From an uncultured Saprospiraceae bacterium (GTDB taxonomy: Bacteria; Bacteroidota; Bacteroidia; Chitinophagales; Saprospiraceae), in assembly GCA_938015805.1 (NCBI GenBank), contig CALLXF010000073.1, forward strand, positions 1 to 36,448: 36,448 bases of DNA. Direction: 5' to 3'. Both the position numbers and the translations under genes were made by a program. Positions 6,666 through 14,894 of the stretch are shown here, piece by piece. Positions within the stretch are counted from its first letter, which is position 1, and every line of letters starts with the position of its first letter. The notes beneath the pieces are model-generated. The model saw only the letters and a list, made by a program, of their open reading frames with translations, searched no databases and was not told where the DNA came from.

Positions 6666-9245
6666 ATGGCAAAGAATTTATTAATAGTAGAGTCACCTGC
6701 AAAAGCAAAAACGATTGAGAAATACCTGGGAGAAGACTTTAAAGTAAAGTCCAGTTATGGTCACATCAGAGACCTAGATAAGGGTAAAAAAGGAGTGGAG
6801 ATAGAAAATAAATTCCAGCCTCATTACATCGTTGCTCCAGAAAAGCAAAAAGTAGTCAAAGAGTTAAAGTCCGCAATGAAAGGAGCTTCAGAAGTATGGC
6901 TTGCGACGGATGAGGATCGAGAAGGAGAAGCCATAGCGTGGCATTTATGCGAGGAGCTAGGTCTAGATATAGATACTACTAAGCGTATCGTTTTTAGAGA
7001 AATTACAAAACCTGCTATCCAGAAAGCTGTACAAAATCCGGGACGGGTAGATAAAAATCTTGTAGATGCTCAGCAGGCTAGACGGATACTGGATCGATTA
7101 GTAGGGTTTGAATTATCTGGCGTACTTTGGAGAAAAGTAAAAAATAAATTATCTGCAGGTCGTGTACAGTCAGTAGCCGTAAAACTGATCGTAGAGCGAG
7201 AAAAAGAAATTAGAGAGTTCCAGTCCGAAAACTTCTATAAAGTAGCCGCTCTATATAATGTATCTAATAAAGTAGGCAAGCAAGTCGAACTAAAAGCGGA
7301 TCTGAAAAATAATATCGCAACTGAGGCTGAAGCTTATGACTTTCTAGAAAAATGTAAAGGTGCCGTACATAGTATAAAAGATATAAAAGTAAAACCTGCT
7401 AAACGTAAACCAGCTCCACCATTTATTACTTCTACTTTACAGCAGGAAGCTAGTAGGAGGTTTGGTTACAGTGTGAGTCGTACCATGAGTATAGCTCAGC
7501 GGCTTTATGAGCAAGGGTTTATCTCTTACATGAGAACCGATTCTCCTAACCTTAGTGAGATGGCAATAGAGGGAATAGCAAAACAGATTAAATCAGATTT
7601 TGGAGATAAGTATTCTTTTCCGCGTAGATACAAGTCTAAGAAAAAAGATGCACAGGAAGCTCACGAGGCCATCAGACCTACATACTTTGAAAGGAGAAAT
7701 GTGACTAATGATACGGAGCAACAGAAGCTTTATGAGCTGATATGGAAACGTGCAGTTGCCTCTCAGATGGCTGATGCCGAATTAGAAAAAACCACAGTAG
7801 AAATAGAAATTTCCACGCAAAAAGATTTTATTCTTAAAGCTCAGGGCGAGGTTATAAAATTTGATGGTTTCCTAAAACTATATATGGAAGCTGCAGATGA
7901 GGATGATACAGAAGGAGAAGCAAAAGGTATATTACCTCCATTAACAGTAGGACAAGAACTAGCGTTAAAATCTCTCAAAGCAACAGAGCGATTTTCAAGA
8001 CCTCCCTCTAGATTTACCGAGGCCACCTTAGTAAAAAAATTAGAAGAACTCGGAATCGGTAGACCTTCTACCTACGCTCCGACGATCTCTAGAATTATGC
8101 AAAAGGACAGAGGCTATGTTACCAAAGAAAGCAGAGAAGGTCATGAGAGAAAATACACAGAATATATGCTAGAAGGTGGTGATCTACAGACTAACACATT
8201 GACGGAAGTCACAGGATCTACTTCTAATAGATTATATTCTAGTGATATCGGCGAAGTCGTTACAGACTTTTTAAGTGAGCATTTTGGGAATATCATGAAC
8301 TATAGCTTTACAGCAGATGTAGAAAATAGACTAGATAATATTGCAAACGGTAAAGAGAAGTGGAAAGAAATGCTCGAGGAATTTTATGACCCATTCCATG
8401 AGACAGTTACAAATACTATAGAAGAAGCTGCAAGAGCAAAAGGTACTCGAGTACTTGGTACAGATCCGGATTCTGGTCATACCGTTTTGACTCAGATTTC
8501 TAGATTTGGACCTGTGGTACAGATAGGTACTGTAGAAGAAGTAGGAGAAGAAGGAAAACCTCGATTTGCAAGTTTAAAAGTAGGGCAGTCTATAACTAAT
8601 ATTACCTACGAAGATGCAATGGAACTGTTTAAGCTGCCTATAGACATGGGAGAGTATGATGGTCAAGAAGTCTCAGTAAATGCCGGTAGATATGGACCTT
8701 ATGTAAAATTTGGGGAAGTATATGTTTCTATCCCTAGAGATGAAGAACCGACAGAACTGAGTAAAGAGCGTGTAATCGAACTCATAGAAGAAAAGAAAAA
8801 AGAACTGGCACCTGTAGGTACCTATAAGGATCTGCCTATTACTAAAGGTAAGGGGAGATTTGGGCCGTACTTTAAGTGGAATAATCTATTTGTAAATATT
8901 CCTAAACGTTTTGATCCTGAGACGATATCCGATGCAGATATGATGGAACTCATTTCCATCAAAGAAGAAAAAGAAGCTAACAAATTTGTAACCGTATGGG
9001 AAAAGGAAAAACTAGCTGTAGAAAATGGCAGATGGGGACCTTTTATCAGGTTTAAAAAGAAAAGCTTTAAGATCGAGAAAATTAACGATGTAAGGATTAC
9101 ATCAGAGCAAGCAAAATCTATTACGTTAGAAGAAGCTCAGGCTATCGTAGCTGGTGAGCAGCCTAAATCTATGATAGATCGAGTCTCTAAAATGCAAAAA
9201 GAGGAAGCGGCAGCTTTAAAAGCTGCGGGAAAGGAAGAATCCTAA
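6666..9245 (+). CDS. topA: DNA topoisomerase I (type IA)
   Basis: An 859-residue type IA topoisomerase, which relaxes negative supercoils by cutting one strand through a tyrosine. The Toprim domain begins at LLIVESPAKAKTIEKYLG and carries the metal-binding D82-E83-D84-R85-E86-G87-E88 motif. The catalytic tyrosine is Y288 in ISYMRTDS. The GIGRPSTYAPTISRI segment lies in the body domain. The C-terminal third has no cysteine zinc fingers; instead it has four glycine-aromatic repeats with cores RFGPVVQIG, RYGPYVKFG, RFGPYFKW and RWGPFIRFK. The protein ends in a charged KAAGKEES tail. The start ATG gives the standard MAKNLLIVESP N-terminus. It converges on lpxB with 10 bp between stop codons. Confidence 0.97.
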   Translation: MAKNLLIVESPAKAKTIEKYLGEDFKVKSSYGHIRDLDKGKKGVEIENKFQPHYIVAPEKQKVVKELKSAMKGASEVWLATDEDREGEAIAWHLCEELGLDIDTTKRIVFREITKPAIQKAVQNPGRVDKNLVDAQQARRILDRLVGFELSGVLWRKVKNKLSAGRVQSVAVKLIVEREKEIREFQSENFYKVAALYNVSNKVGKQVELKADLKNNIATEAEAYDFLEKCKGAVHSIKDIKVKPAKRKPAPPFITSTLQQEASRRFGYSVSRTMSIAQRLYEQGFISYMRTDSPNLSEMAIEGIAKQIKSDFGDKYSFPRRYKSKKKDAQEAHEAIRPTYFERRNVTNDTEQQKLYELIWKRAVASQMADAELEKTTVEIEISTQKDFILKAQGEVIKFDGFLKLYMEAADEDDTEGEAKGILPPLTVGQELALKSLKATERFSRPPSRFTEATLVKKLEELGIGRPSTYAPTISRIMQKDRGYVTKESREGHERKYTEYMLEGGDLQTNTLTEVTGSTSNRLYSSDIGEVVTDFLSEHFGNIMNYSFTADVENRLDNIANGKEKWKEMLEEFYDPFHETVTNTIEEAARAKGTRVLGTDPDSGHTVLTQISRFGPVVQIGTVEEVGEEGKPRFASLKVGQSITNITYEDAMELFKLPIDMGEYDGQEVSVNAGRYGPYVKFGEVYVSIPRDEEPTELSKERVIELIEEKKKELAPVGTYKDLPITKGKGRFGPYFKWNNLFVNIPKRFDPETISDADMMELISIKEEKEANKFVTVWEKEKLAVENGRWGPFIRFKKKSFKIEKINDVRITSEQAKSITLEEAQAIVAGEQPKSMIDRVSKMQKEEAAALKAAGKEES

Positions 9246-9255
9246 CATGGCATAC

Positions 9256-10353
9256 TTATAGTTGTGATAGTATTTCTCTTGCAATGACATCTGATGTAGT
9301 TCCATCTCCAAGTTGAGAAACTACATGTTTTTTATAGCTCTCTTTTATTTTAGATGACGTACGTGTGATATCCTCTGTGGCTGAGCATAACTTAGTGATG
9401 GTAAGGTTTTCCTGGATTAGTTCTGGAACTATAGGTTGATTAGATATTAAGTTTACAAGAGAAATATATTTTACCTTAACTAATCGTTTAGCGATCTGAT
9501 AAGAGATAGAACTTCCTTTATAACATACTACATGTGGAACTCCAAAAATAGCTGCTTCCAAAGAAGCAGTTCCTGAACTAATCCAAGATAAGTCGCATAC
9601 GTGTAACAGTTGGTAGTTGTTTTCATAGATGAGGTTTACGTTTTCTGTGGTAATAAATTGCTGGTAAAAATCAGAACCAATGACGCGTAATGCAGCTATG
9701 GTAATCTGGTGATTTGGAAATGCTAGGCTCGCCTCTAGCATGATCGGAAGCATTTTTGTGATTTCTTGTTTTCTGCTTCCAGGCATTAGGAGTAAAATCG
9801 GATCTTCTGTAAGTTGGTTGTTTTTTCTAAAGTTAGGATCTGGTATAAATTTTTTATAAACTTCCATCAGTGGATGTCCAGCGTAAAAAGTCTCCATTCC
9901 ATAAGATGCATAAAACGCCTGCTCAAATGGAATAATACAGATCATCTGATCGACAATTTTCTTAATCTTATGCACACGGCTAGTATTCCATGCCCATATC
10001 TGTGGGGAGATATAGTAGATTACTCTGATATTTTTATCCTTTGCCCATTTTGCAATTCTCAGATTAAAACCGGGATAGTCGATGAGAATAATCGCATCTG
10101 GTTTAAATGCCTCGATATCCTTTTTACACATCGATATATTAGAAAGGATTTTTCTGAGATTAGTTACGACTTCCAGAAAACCCATAAAAGCGAGCTCCTT
10201 ATAATGCTTTACTAGAGTAGCACCTTGTGATTGTATTTTGTCACCTCCCCATGCTCTAAATTGTACTTCGGGTAATTGATTCTTTAGAGCTGCTATTAGA
10301 TTAGAGCCATGGAGATCTCCTGAGGCCTCTCCAGCTATGACGTAAAATTTCAA
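9256..10353 (-). CDS. lpxB: Lipid-A-disaccharide synthase
   Basis: A 365-residue GT19-family glycosyltransferase that joins UDP-diacylglucosamine and lipid X to form the tetraacyl disaccharide of lipid A at the inner-membrane face. Signatures: MKFYVIAGEASGDLHGSNL at the N-terminus, AFMGFLEVV, IDYPGFNLRIAKWAK, YYISPQIWAW, LLMPGSRKQEI, and SGTASLEAAIFGVPHVVCYKGS. The start is a TTG at 10353, which gives exactly the family N-terminus; no ATG is available nearby. It starts 2 nt after the stop of the small membrane protein and is the last gene of the cdsA-psd-surE cluster, so it is probably translationally coupled. Its presence implies an LPS-type outer membrane. Confidence 0.96.
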   Translation of the reverse strand: MKFYVIAGEASGDLHGSNLIAALKNQLPEVQFRAWGGDKIQSQGATLVKHYKELAFMGFLEVVTNLRKILSNISMCKKDIEAFKPDAIILIDYPGFNLRIAKWAKDKNIRVIYYISPQIWAWNTSRVHKIKKIVDQMICIIPFEQAFYASYGMETFYAGHPLMEVYKKFIPDPNFRKNNQLTEDPILLLMPGSRKQEITKMLPIMLEASLAFPNHQITIAALRVIGSDFYQQFITTENVNLIYENNYQLLHVCDLSWISSGTASLEAAIFGVPHVVCYKGSSISYQIAKRLVKVKYISLVNLISNQPIVPELIQENLTITKLCSATEDITRTSSKIKESYKKHVVSQLGDGTTSDVIAREILSQL

Positions 10354-10355
10354 AA

Positions 10356-10667
10356 CTAATTTAGGAGGTAAGGGTAAAAATTATAGAACCAAATCATAGC
10401 CGCAGCAAAAGTACCTACTAGAGCACCACGCTGAGCTTCTAACCAGTAGATGCGTTTAAAATAATTTATCGTGATAATATTTAAACATATTGCGATTAAC
10501 CAGGAAGTACGAGATCTACGTCCAGAGATACTAGCCGTAGTCTCGTCGATAGCACCACTTTCTTGGAACATTTGTTCGAGTCCAGAAATCATTATAGATC
10601 CTAGGTATACCACAATAAATGCCATGACAATCCCAAAAATAATATGGTCTAAACGATGCCTTTTCAT
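10356..10667 (-). CDS. Small integral membrane protein of unknown function
   Basis: A 103-residue protein I do not recognise. It has a short basic N-terminus (MKRHRLDH), a long hydrophobic segment at about 9-30, a polar stretch rich in E, T, S and R (about 34-53), a second hydrophobic segment at 54-68, and a third at about 80-98 ending FYPYLLN. This suggests three membrane spans. It overlaps the surE stop by 4 nt (ATGA) and ends 2 nt before lpxB, so it is certainly co-translated with them. That context suggests a role linked to envelope lipid or lipid A synthesis, but nothing in the sequence assigns one. Confidence 0.8.
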   Translation of the reverse strand: MKRHRLDHIIFGIVMAFIVVYLGSIMISGLEQMFQESGAIDETTASISGRRSRTSWLIAICLNIITINYFKRIYWLEAQRGALVGTFAAAMIWFYNFYPYLLN

Positions 10668-11434
10668 AATTCATTTAAGTAAGAAAAAGTTTTTATTCCA
10701 TTGTAATCCGTAAGGTCGTGTTGTGATGGAACCACCGATACGTAACCGTTATCTAACGCCCATAAGTCAGTGTCAGAAGCGTTTTCATTTTTTACAAACG
10801 ATCCTGCTAACCAGTAATATTTTTCCCCTCTTGGGTCTTCTGCAATTTTAAAATCTTCTTTCCATCCTCCTATTCCTTGCTTGCAAAATTTTACTCCTTT
10901 GATCTCGTCAGCGGGGAGTTTAGGAATATTTACGTTCCAGAGTTGACCTTTTGTTCCTTTAAAGTCTAGCATGATAGGGATTAGCCTTTCGGCGAATATT
11001 TTAGAGGCTTCGAAATCTGCGTTCTTTGCATAATCTAATAACGAAAAACCTATAGCATTTATTCCATCGATACTGGCTTCCATTGCAGCTGACATCGTGC
11101 CAGAGTATATGATATTTAAAGAAGCATTACTTCCATGATTTACTCCGGAAACGCATAGGTCAATAGTACGATTTTTTAAAAGTATATTTTTTGCTAGCTT
11201 AACACAGTCCACTGGAGTACCGTTACACTCATAAGCCTCTATGTCTTTAAAGATTTCACGAGGTCTGAGTCGGATAGGAGAGGTGAGCGTGATCGCATGT
11301 CCCTGACCAGACTGAGGACTATCTGGTGCGACTACGATAACTTCTCCATACTGTTTTGCAACTTCTATAAGAGAGGAGATACCTTTAGATTCGATGCCAT
11401 CATCATTAGTAACGAGGATAAGTGGTTTGCTCAT
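10664..11434 (-). CDS. surE: 5'/3'-nucleotidase SurE
   Basis: A 256-residue SurE-family metal-dependent phosphatase that removes phosphate from nucleoside monophosphates. The N-terminal ILVTNDDGIESKG gives the metal-binding D11-D12; APDSPQSGQGHAITL carries the conserved serine; CNGTPVDCVKLA and CVSGVNHGSNAS complete the active site; IYSGTMSAAMEA is the usual helix. Length is normal. It overlaps psd upstream and the small membrane-protein gene downstream by 4 nt each (ATGA), so all three are likely made from one transcript. Confidence 0.96.
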   Translation of the reverse strand: MSKPLILVTNDDGIESKGISSLIEVAKQYGEVIVVAPDSPQSGQGHAITLTSPIRLRPREIFKDIEAYECNGTPVDCVKLAKNILLKNRTIDLCVSGVNHGSNASLNIIYSGTMSAAMEASIDGINAIGFSLLDYAKNADFEASKIFAERLIPIMLDFKGTKGQLWNVNIPKLPADEIKGVKFCKQGIGGWKEDFKIAEDPRGEKYYWLAGSFVKNENASDTDLWALDNGYVSVVPSQHDLTDYNGIKTFSYLNEL

Positions 11435-12078
11435 GTGAGGTCTGCTATGATATTTTTATTACCCGTTACCATTTGGTCTAGGTTTACATTTATTTTTGCA
11501 TCTAAAGGTAAAAAGACATCTACCCGGGACCCGAACTTTATAAACCCAAAATCTTCACCCTGTTTTACTTCGTCTCCTTTATCCACGTAACATACTATAC
11601 GACGAGCTAAAGCACCCGCTATTTGTCTAAGTAACACTTCTTTTTTGCCATTAGAAAAGACTACGGTTGTTCGTTCGTTTTCCATAGATGATTTAGGATG
11701 CCAGGCGACGAGATATTTTCCTTTGTGATATTTGTAATACTGTACGATACCGCTAAAAGGATTTCTATTTACGTGGACATTAATCGGAGACATAAAAATA
11801 GAAACCTGTAATCGCTTGTCTTTAAAATATTCAGTCTCCATTGTTTCTTCTATGATGACAACTTTACCGTCAGCAGGAGCATAGACCAGATTATCATTAT
11901 AATTATCGATGGATCTATTAGGATTTCTAAAAAATTGCAAAATGATAATCATAAAAATTACCGTAAATGTCCATCCAATCCAGACATACATTGGCGAAAG
12001 CCAATTAAATAAAGAAATGACCACCATACAAATTAGTACGGATAATAAAATCGTCATAGTCCCTTCCTTATGTATCAT
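11431..12078 (-). CDS. psd: Phosphatidylserine decarboxylase proenzyme (short type)
   Basis: A 215-residue short-form phosphatidylserine decarboxylase, converting phosphatidylserine to phosphatidylethanolamine at the inner membrane. The N-terminal 50 residues are hydrophobic with two likely spans, followed by FFRNPNR and YAPADGKVV. The metal/catalytic region is SIFMSPINVHVNRNP. The self-cleavage site is FGSR near the C-terminus, where G183-S184 would break and S184 become the pyruvoyl group. The ATG at 12078 overlaps the cdsA stop (ATGA); an internal ATG seven codons later is less likely because of this coupling. With CdsA upstream it forms part of a phosphatidylethanolamine route; no pssA is in the window. 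Confidence 0.95.
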   Translation of the reverse strand: MIHKEGTMTILLSVLICMVVISLFNWLSPMYVWIGWTFTVIFMIIILQFFRNPNRSIDNYNDNLVYAPADGKVVIIEETMETEYFKDKRLQVSIFMSPINVHVNRNPFSGIVQYYKYHKGKYLVAWHPKSSMENERTTVVFSNGKKEVLLRQIAGALARRIVCYVDKGDEVKQGEDFGFIKFGSRVDVFLPLDAKINVNLDQMVTGNKNIIADLT

Positions 12079-12908
12079 TTCTCTAGTATTAATAACACCA
12101 CTGCAATAAATGGCCAGACAAAAATAAAGCTATCAAATCTGTCTAAAAAACCTCCATGTCCGGGCATAATGTTCCCCGTATCTTTTATGCCTAGTTCCCT
12201 TTTAATAGATGACTGGACCAGATCTCCATATGTCCCGAAAATCCATATTACTATACCGATCACAATCCAAAAAATCATCGAACGCTGGTCTAAATATAAT
12301 GCGATTCCAGCACTTGCAAGCAAAGTAAATAATCCTGCACCGATACTACCTTCTATCGTTTTGTTAGGAGAAATCTTTGGAAATAATTTAGTCTTACCAA
12401 TTCTAGATCCTACCAGATATGCGGCAGAGTCACAAAACCAAATCAATAAAATTATTTTGAGTATAAATCGATCAAATGGAACTTCCTGCATTAACAATAA
12501 AAGGGCTATGCCTAAGGGCAATATAATGTAAAACTCTAAATGCTTTAAGAGATACTTTTTTTTATCGTACCATCTCATAGGCTTATAAAGATGGATAATA
12601 GACAGTAGATTATAAACGATACTCAGAAAAACTAAAAGCCATAAAATAAAATGGTCTATACCTCCAAGGTTAAAAATGATCGGAAACATCAGTAGCGTAA
12701 AAATGATTATCATGAGAGCATTGAAAATATACTGATCCATTTTAGGATGCCTGAGTTTGTATAATTCCATGTAACTCAGGATGCTGATCAGACCCAAGAA
12801 AAGATAGTTTCCTACTTTAGAAAAATATAGTAAACTTATAACGATGATAGCAAAAACAAAGGCTGTTTTAGTTCTTTCCCAAAGCTTTTCATTTAAGGTT
12901 GCATTCAT
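12075..12908 (-). CDS. cdsA: Phosphatidate cytidylyltransferase
   Basis: A 277-residue multi-span membrane enzyme that makes CDP-diacylglycerol from phosphatidate and CTP, the branch point of phospholipid synthesis. The family signature is in the C-terminal half: SPNKTIEGSIGAGL, then the final DLVQSSIKRELGIKDTGNIMPGHGGFLDRFDS, with the metal- and substrate-binding DR-D residues. About eight hydrophobic segments are seen. It is the first gene of the minus-strand lipid cluster; its ATG at 12908 is 42 bp from the divergent pdxJ start, so both promoters share a very short region. It overlaps psd by 4 nt. Confidence 0.95.
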   Translation of the reverse strand: MNATLNEKLWERTKTAFVFAIIVISLLYFSKVGNYLFLGLISILSYMELYKLRHPKMDQYIFNALMIIIFTLLMFPIIFNLGGIDHFILWLLVFLSIVYNLLSIIHLYKPMRWYDKKKYLLKHLEFYIILPLGIALLLLMQEVPFDRFILKIILLIWFCDSAAYLVGSRIGKTKLFPKISPNKTIEGSIGAGLFTLLASAGIALYLDQRSMIFWIVIGIVIWIFGTYGDLVQSSIKRELGIKDTGNIMPGHGGFLDRFDSFIFVWPFIAVVLLILEK

Positions 12909-12950
12909 CGCTGCAAAAGTAATAATTTCGCATTCACAAATGCTTGATAA

Positions 12951-13670
12951 ATGACTCGACTTAGTGTAAACATTAATAAAATTGCTTTGATTAGAAATTC
13001 CAGAGGCTCTAATCTACCTAACCTGTCACAAGTGGCTAAGGATTGTGAGGAATTTGGGGCAGAAGGTATTACTGTACATCCTCGTCCAGATGAGCGACAT
13101 ATTAGATATGATGATATTCCTGTGCTAAAAGAGATCGTTACTACAGAGTTTAATATTGAGGGTTTCCCCAATGAAAAATTCTTAAAAATGGTATGTGAGC
13201 ATAAACCTCATCAGTGTACTCTTGTACCAGACCCTCCTGGAGTGCTTACGAGTTCGGAAGGATGGGATACCATTACACATAAAGATTTTTTAACTGATGT
13301 GATTAAAAGGTTACATGACCACGGAGTGCGTGTGTCTTTATTTTTAGAAGCAAATGACGATCACGTAAAAGCGGCCAAGGAAACTGGAACTGATAGGATA
13401 GAGTTTTATACTGGATCGTATGCTAATGCATTTTTTAAAGATCGGACAACTGCCATTAAGGCTCATGCAGATGCTTCTAAAATAGCGGCTGCCTACAAGT
13501 TAGGCGTAAATGCAGGGCACGATTTAAATTTAGATAATCTCAGCTTTTATAATCAAAATTTACCTAATCTTTTAGAAGTATCGATCGGACATGCTTTGGT
13601 TAGTGATGCTTTGTATTATGGATTAAAAAATACTATTCAGATGTATTTACACCAGCTGAGTAAAAAATAG
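12951..13670 (+). CDS. pdxJ: Pyridoxine 5'-phosphate synthase
   Basis: A 239-residue TIM-barrel enzyme that condenses 3-amino-2-oxopropyl phosphate with deoxyxylulose 5-phosphate to give pyridoxine phosphate (vitamin B6, DXP-dependent route). Signatures: LSVNINKIALIRNSRG, EGITVHPRPDERHIRYDDI with catalytic His and Arg residues, HQCTLVPDPPGVLTSSEGWD, IEFYTGSYA, and the late VNAGHDLNLDNL and VSIGHALVSDALYYGL phosphate-binding motifs. Full length and well conserved. It is divergent from cdsA with starts 42 bp apart. No further B6 genes are visible. Confidence 0.97.
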   Translation: MTRLSVNINKIALIRNSRGSNLPNLSQVAKDCEEFGAEGITVHPRPDERHIRYDDIPVLKEIVTTEFNIEGFPNEKFLKMVCEHKPHQCTLVPDPPGVLTSSEGWDTITHKDFLTDVIKRLHDHGVRVSLFLEANDDHVKAAKETGTDRIEFYTGSYANAFFKDRTTAIKAHADASKIAAAYKLGVNAGHDLNLDNLSFYNQNLPNLLEVSIGHALVSDALYYGLKNTIQMYLHQLSKK

Positions 13671-14033
13671 ATCAGAGAAAGATTATTCTTAAAAACTATA
13701 ATTTTTGCATTCAATAACTGGGATTTATTATAAAATTGTTAACATTGTATTAACGCTGAGATGATTTACAAATAGTTTTATTTATCAAAAGCAGCGTTTT
13801 ATGTTAAGGAACTGTTATTAAATAGTAAGTTCTTAACAGTTAGTTAATATTTAATTTGATAATAGATTATAACATATTTGAAAACATACAAGCCACCACC
13901 AGTTCCTACCAATAATTAAGAAAAAGACAAACAATAACAATTAAAATTATTTACTGGGAATAGATATAGAAGTATATCCATTCCGTTTTTAAAAACCAAT
14001 TTTTTTATTTTTCAATAAATTAAACAGATTAGT
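13671..14033 (+). promoter_or_regulatory. Long leader of the lipoprotein-SusC-SusD locus
   Basis: A 363-bp AT-rich stretch without a normal gene. It holds a promoter-like sequence at 13697-13707 (TATAATTTTTG followed by CATTC, one base longer than TAnnTTTG), a pair of overlapping and mutually exclusive stems at 13803-13841, a possible 13-codon TTG-started reading frame rich in proline at 13878-13919, and a terminator-like hairpin at 13957-13990. The arrangement resembles a conditional-termination leader. The elements are visible; the regulatory reading is inference. Confidence 0.45.
13957..13990 (+). terminator. Terminator-like hairpin inside the SusCD leader
   Basis: GGAAT-A-GATATA (13957-13968) pairs with TATATC-C-ATTCC (13973-13984) around a GAAG loop; the single internal A/C is the only mismatch. 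One G and then five T residues (13986-13990) follow. It is 44 nt before the lipoprotein ATG, so it could act as an attenuator; the stem is AT-rich and only moderately stable. Confidence 0.45.
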
Positions 14034-14867
14034 ATGAAAAAACTTTCCTTACTCCTCTATGTTGCTATAGCGGGGTTACTATTAGGAGTTACCAGTTGTA
14101 GGGAGAATAGTCCCGTAGGTGACTCGTTTGCTGATGATTATTATAATCCCAAGGGATCCATTATTTCTTCGTTTGATGTTAATCCAGGGGCGTGGGAAGT
14201 TCCCTTAGCTAATACGACATCGATTTCTTTTTCTATCGACTACACAGCGGGAGAAGAAGTTTCTGGTGTGGAAGTTCTAGCCTCATTTAATGGGGGAGAA
14301 GCTGTTAGTTATGCAACGGTAAGTTCTTTACCTGCCACATTTGATGTTCCTATGACAGAAATACTAGATGTTTTTGGACTTGCAGTTGGGGACATAGTAC
14401 CAGATGAGGATCAGGTTATTTTCACGTTTGCTAGTACTTCTGGTGGAGGTGTTACTGTTTCTTCTGATGCAGTCGTTGTTCCGTTTATTAACTGTTTATC
14501 TGCTTTAAAAGGAACTTATGAGTATGAGACAAGTCAGTTTTGGTGTGATACGTCTTTACCTCCAGTTACTGGTACAGTAGAAATAATAGAGCAAAACCCA
14601 GGTGTTTATACATTTAGCGATTGGGGATTTGGTTCTTATGAGGTTTGCTATGGAGGATCTCAAACGGACTGGGGTACATTACAGATTACAGAAACTTGTG
14701 GCATAATTGCAACAATTGGAGAAGATGCCTTTACGGATACTTGGACAATTACAGTTGTAGAAGTTGCAGGTGATAAACTAACATTAAAATATGATAATAC
14801 TTACGGAGAAGCTGCTACCACAGTTTTAACAAACCCTAATGGGGATTGGCCAGCATTATCAAATTAA
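14034..14867 (+). CDS. SusCD-associated lipoprotein of unknown function
   Basis: A 277-residue lipoprotein. The signal sequence MKKLSLLLYVAIAGLLLGVTSC ends in a lipobox with C22 as the lipid-bearing residue. The following acidic, aromatic stretch (GDSFADDYYNP) is typical of a flexible tether. Residues 40-155 resemble an Ig/fibronectin-like beta domain (SISFSIDYTAGEEVSGVEV). The C-terminal part (about 158-277) has four cysteines and a beta-rich GTYEYETSQFWCD...YTFSDWGFGSYEVCYGG pattern. I do not recognise a named family. It sits directly before susC-like and susD-like genes (27-nt gap), so it is probably the surface substrate-binding third partner of that complex, as SusE/F are in starch systems. 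Confidence 0.85.
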   Translation: MKKLSLLLYVAIAGLLLGVTSCRENSPVGDSFADDYYNPKGSIISSFDVNPGAWEVPLANTTSISFSIDYTAGEEVSGVEVLASFNGGEAVSYATVSSLPATFDVPMTEILDVFGLAVGDIVPDEDQVIFTFASTSGGGVTVSSDAVVVPFINCLSALKGTYEYETSQFWCDTSLPPVTGTVEIIEQNPGVYTFSDWGFGSYEVCYGGSQTDWGTLQITETCGIIATIGEDAFTDTWTITVVEVAGDKLTLKYDNTYGEAATTVLTNPNGDWPALSN

Positions 14868-14894
14868 AAAACGAACATTAATAAAAAAAATAAG

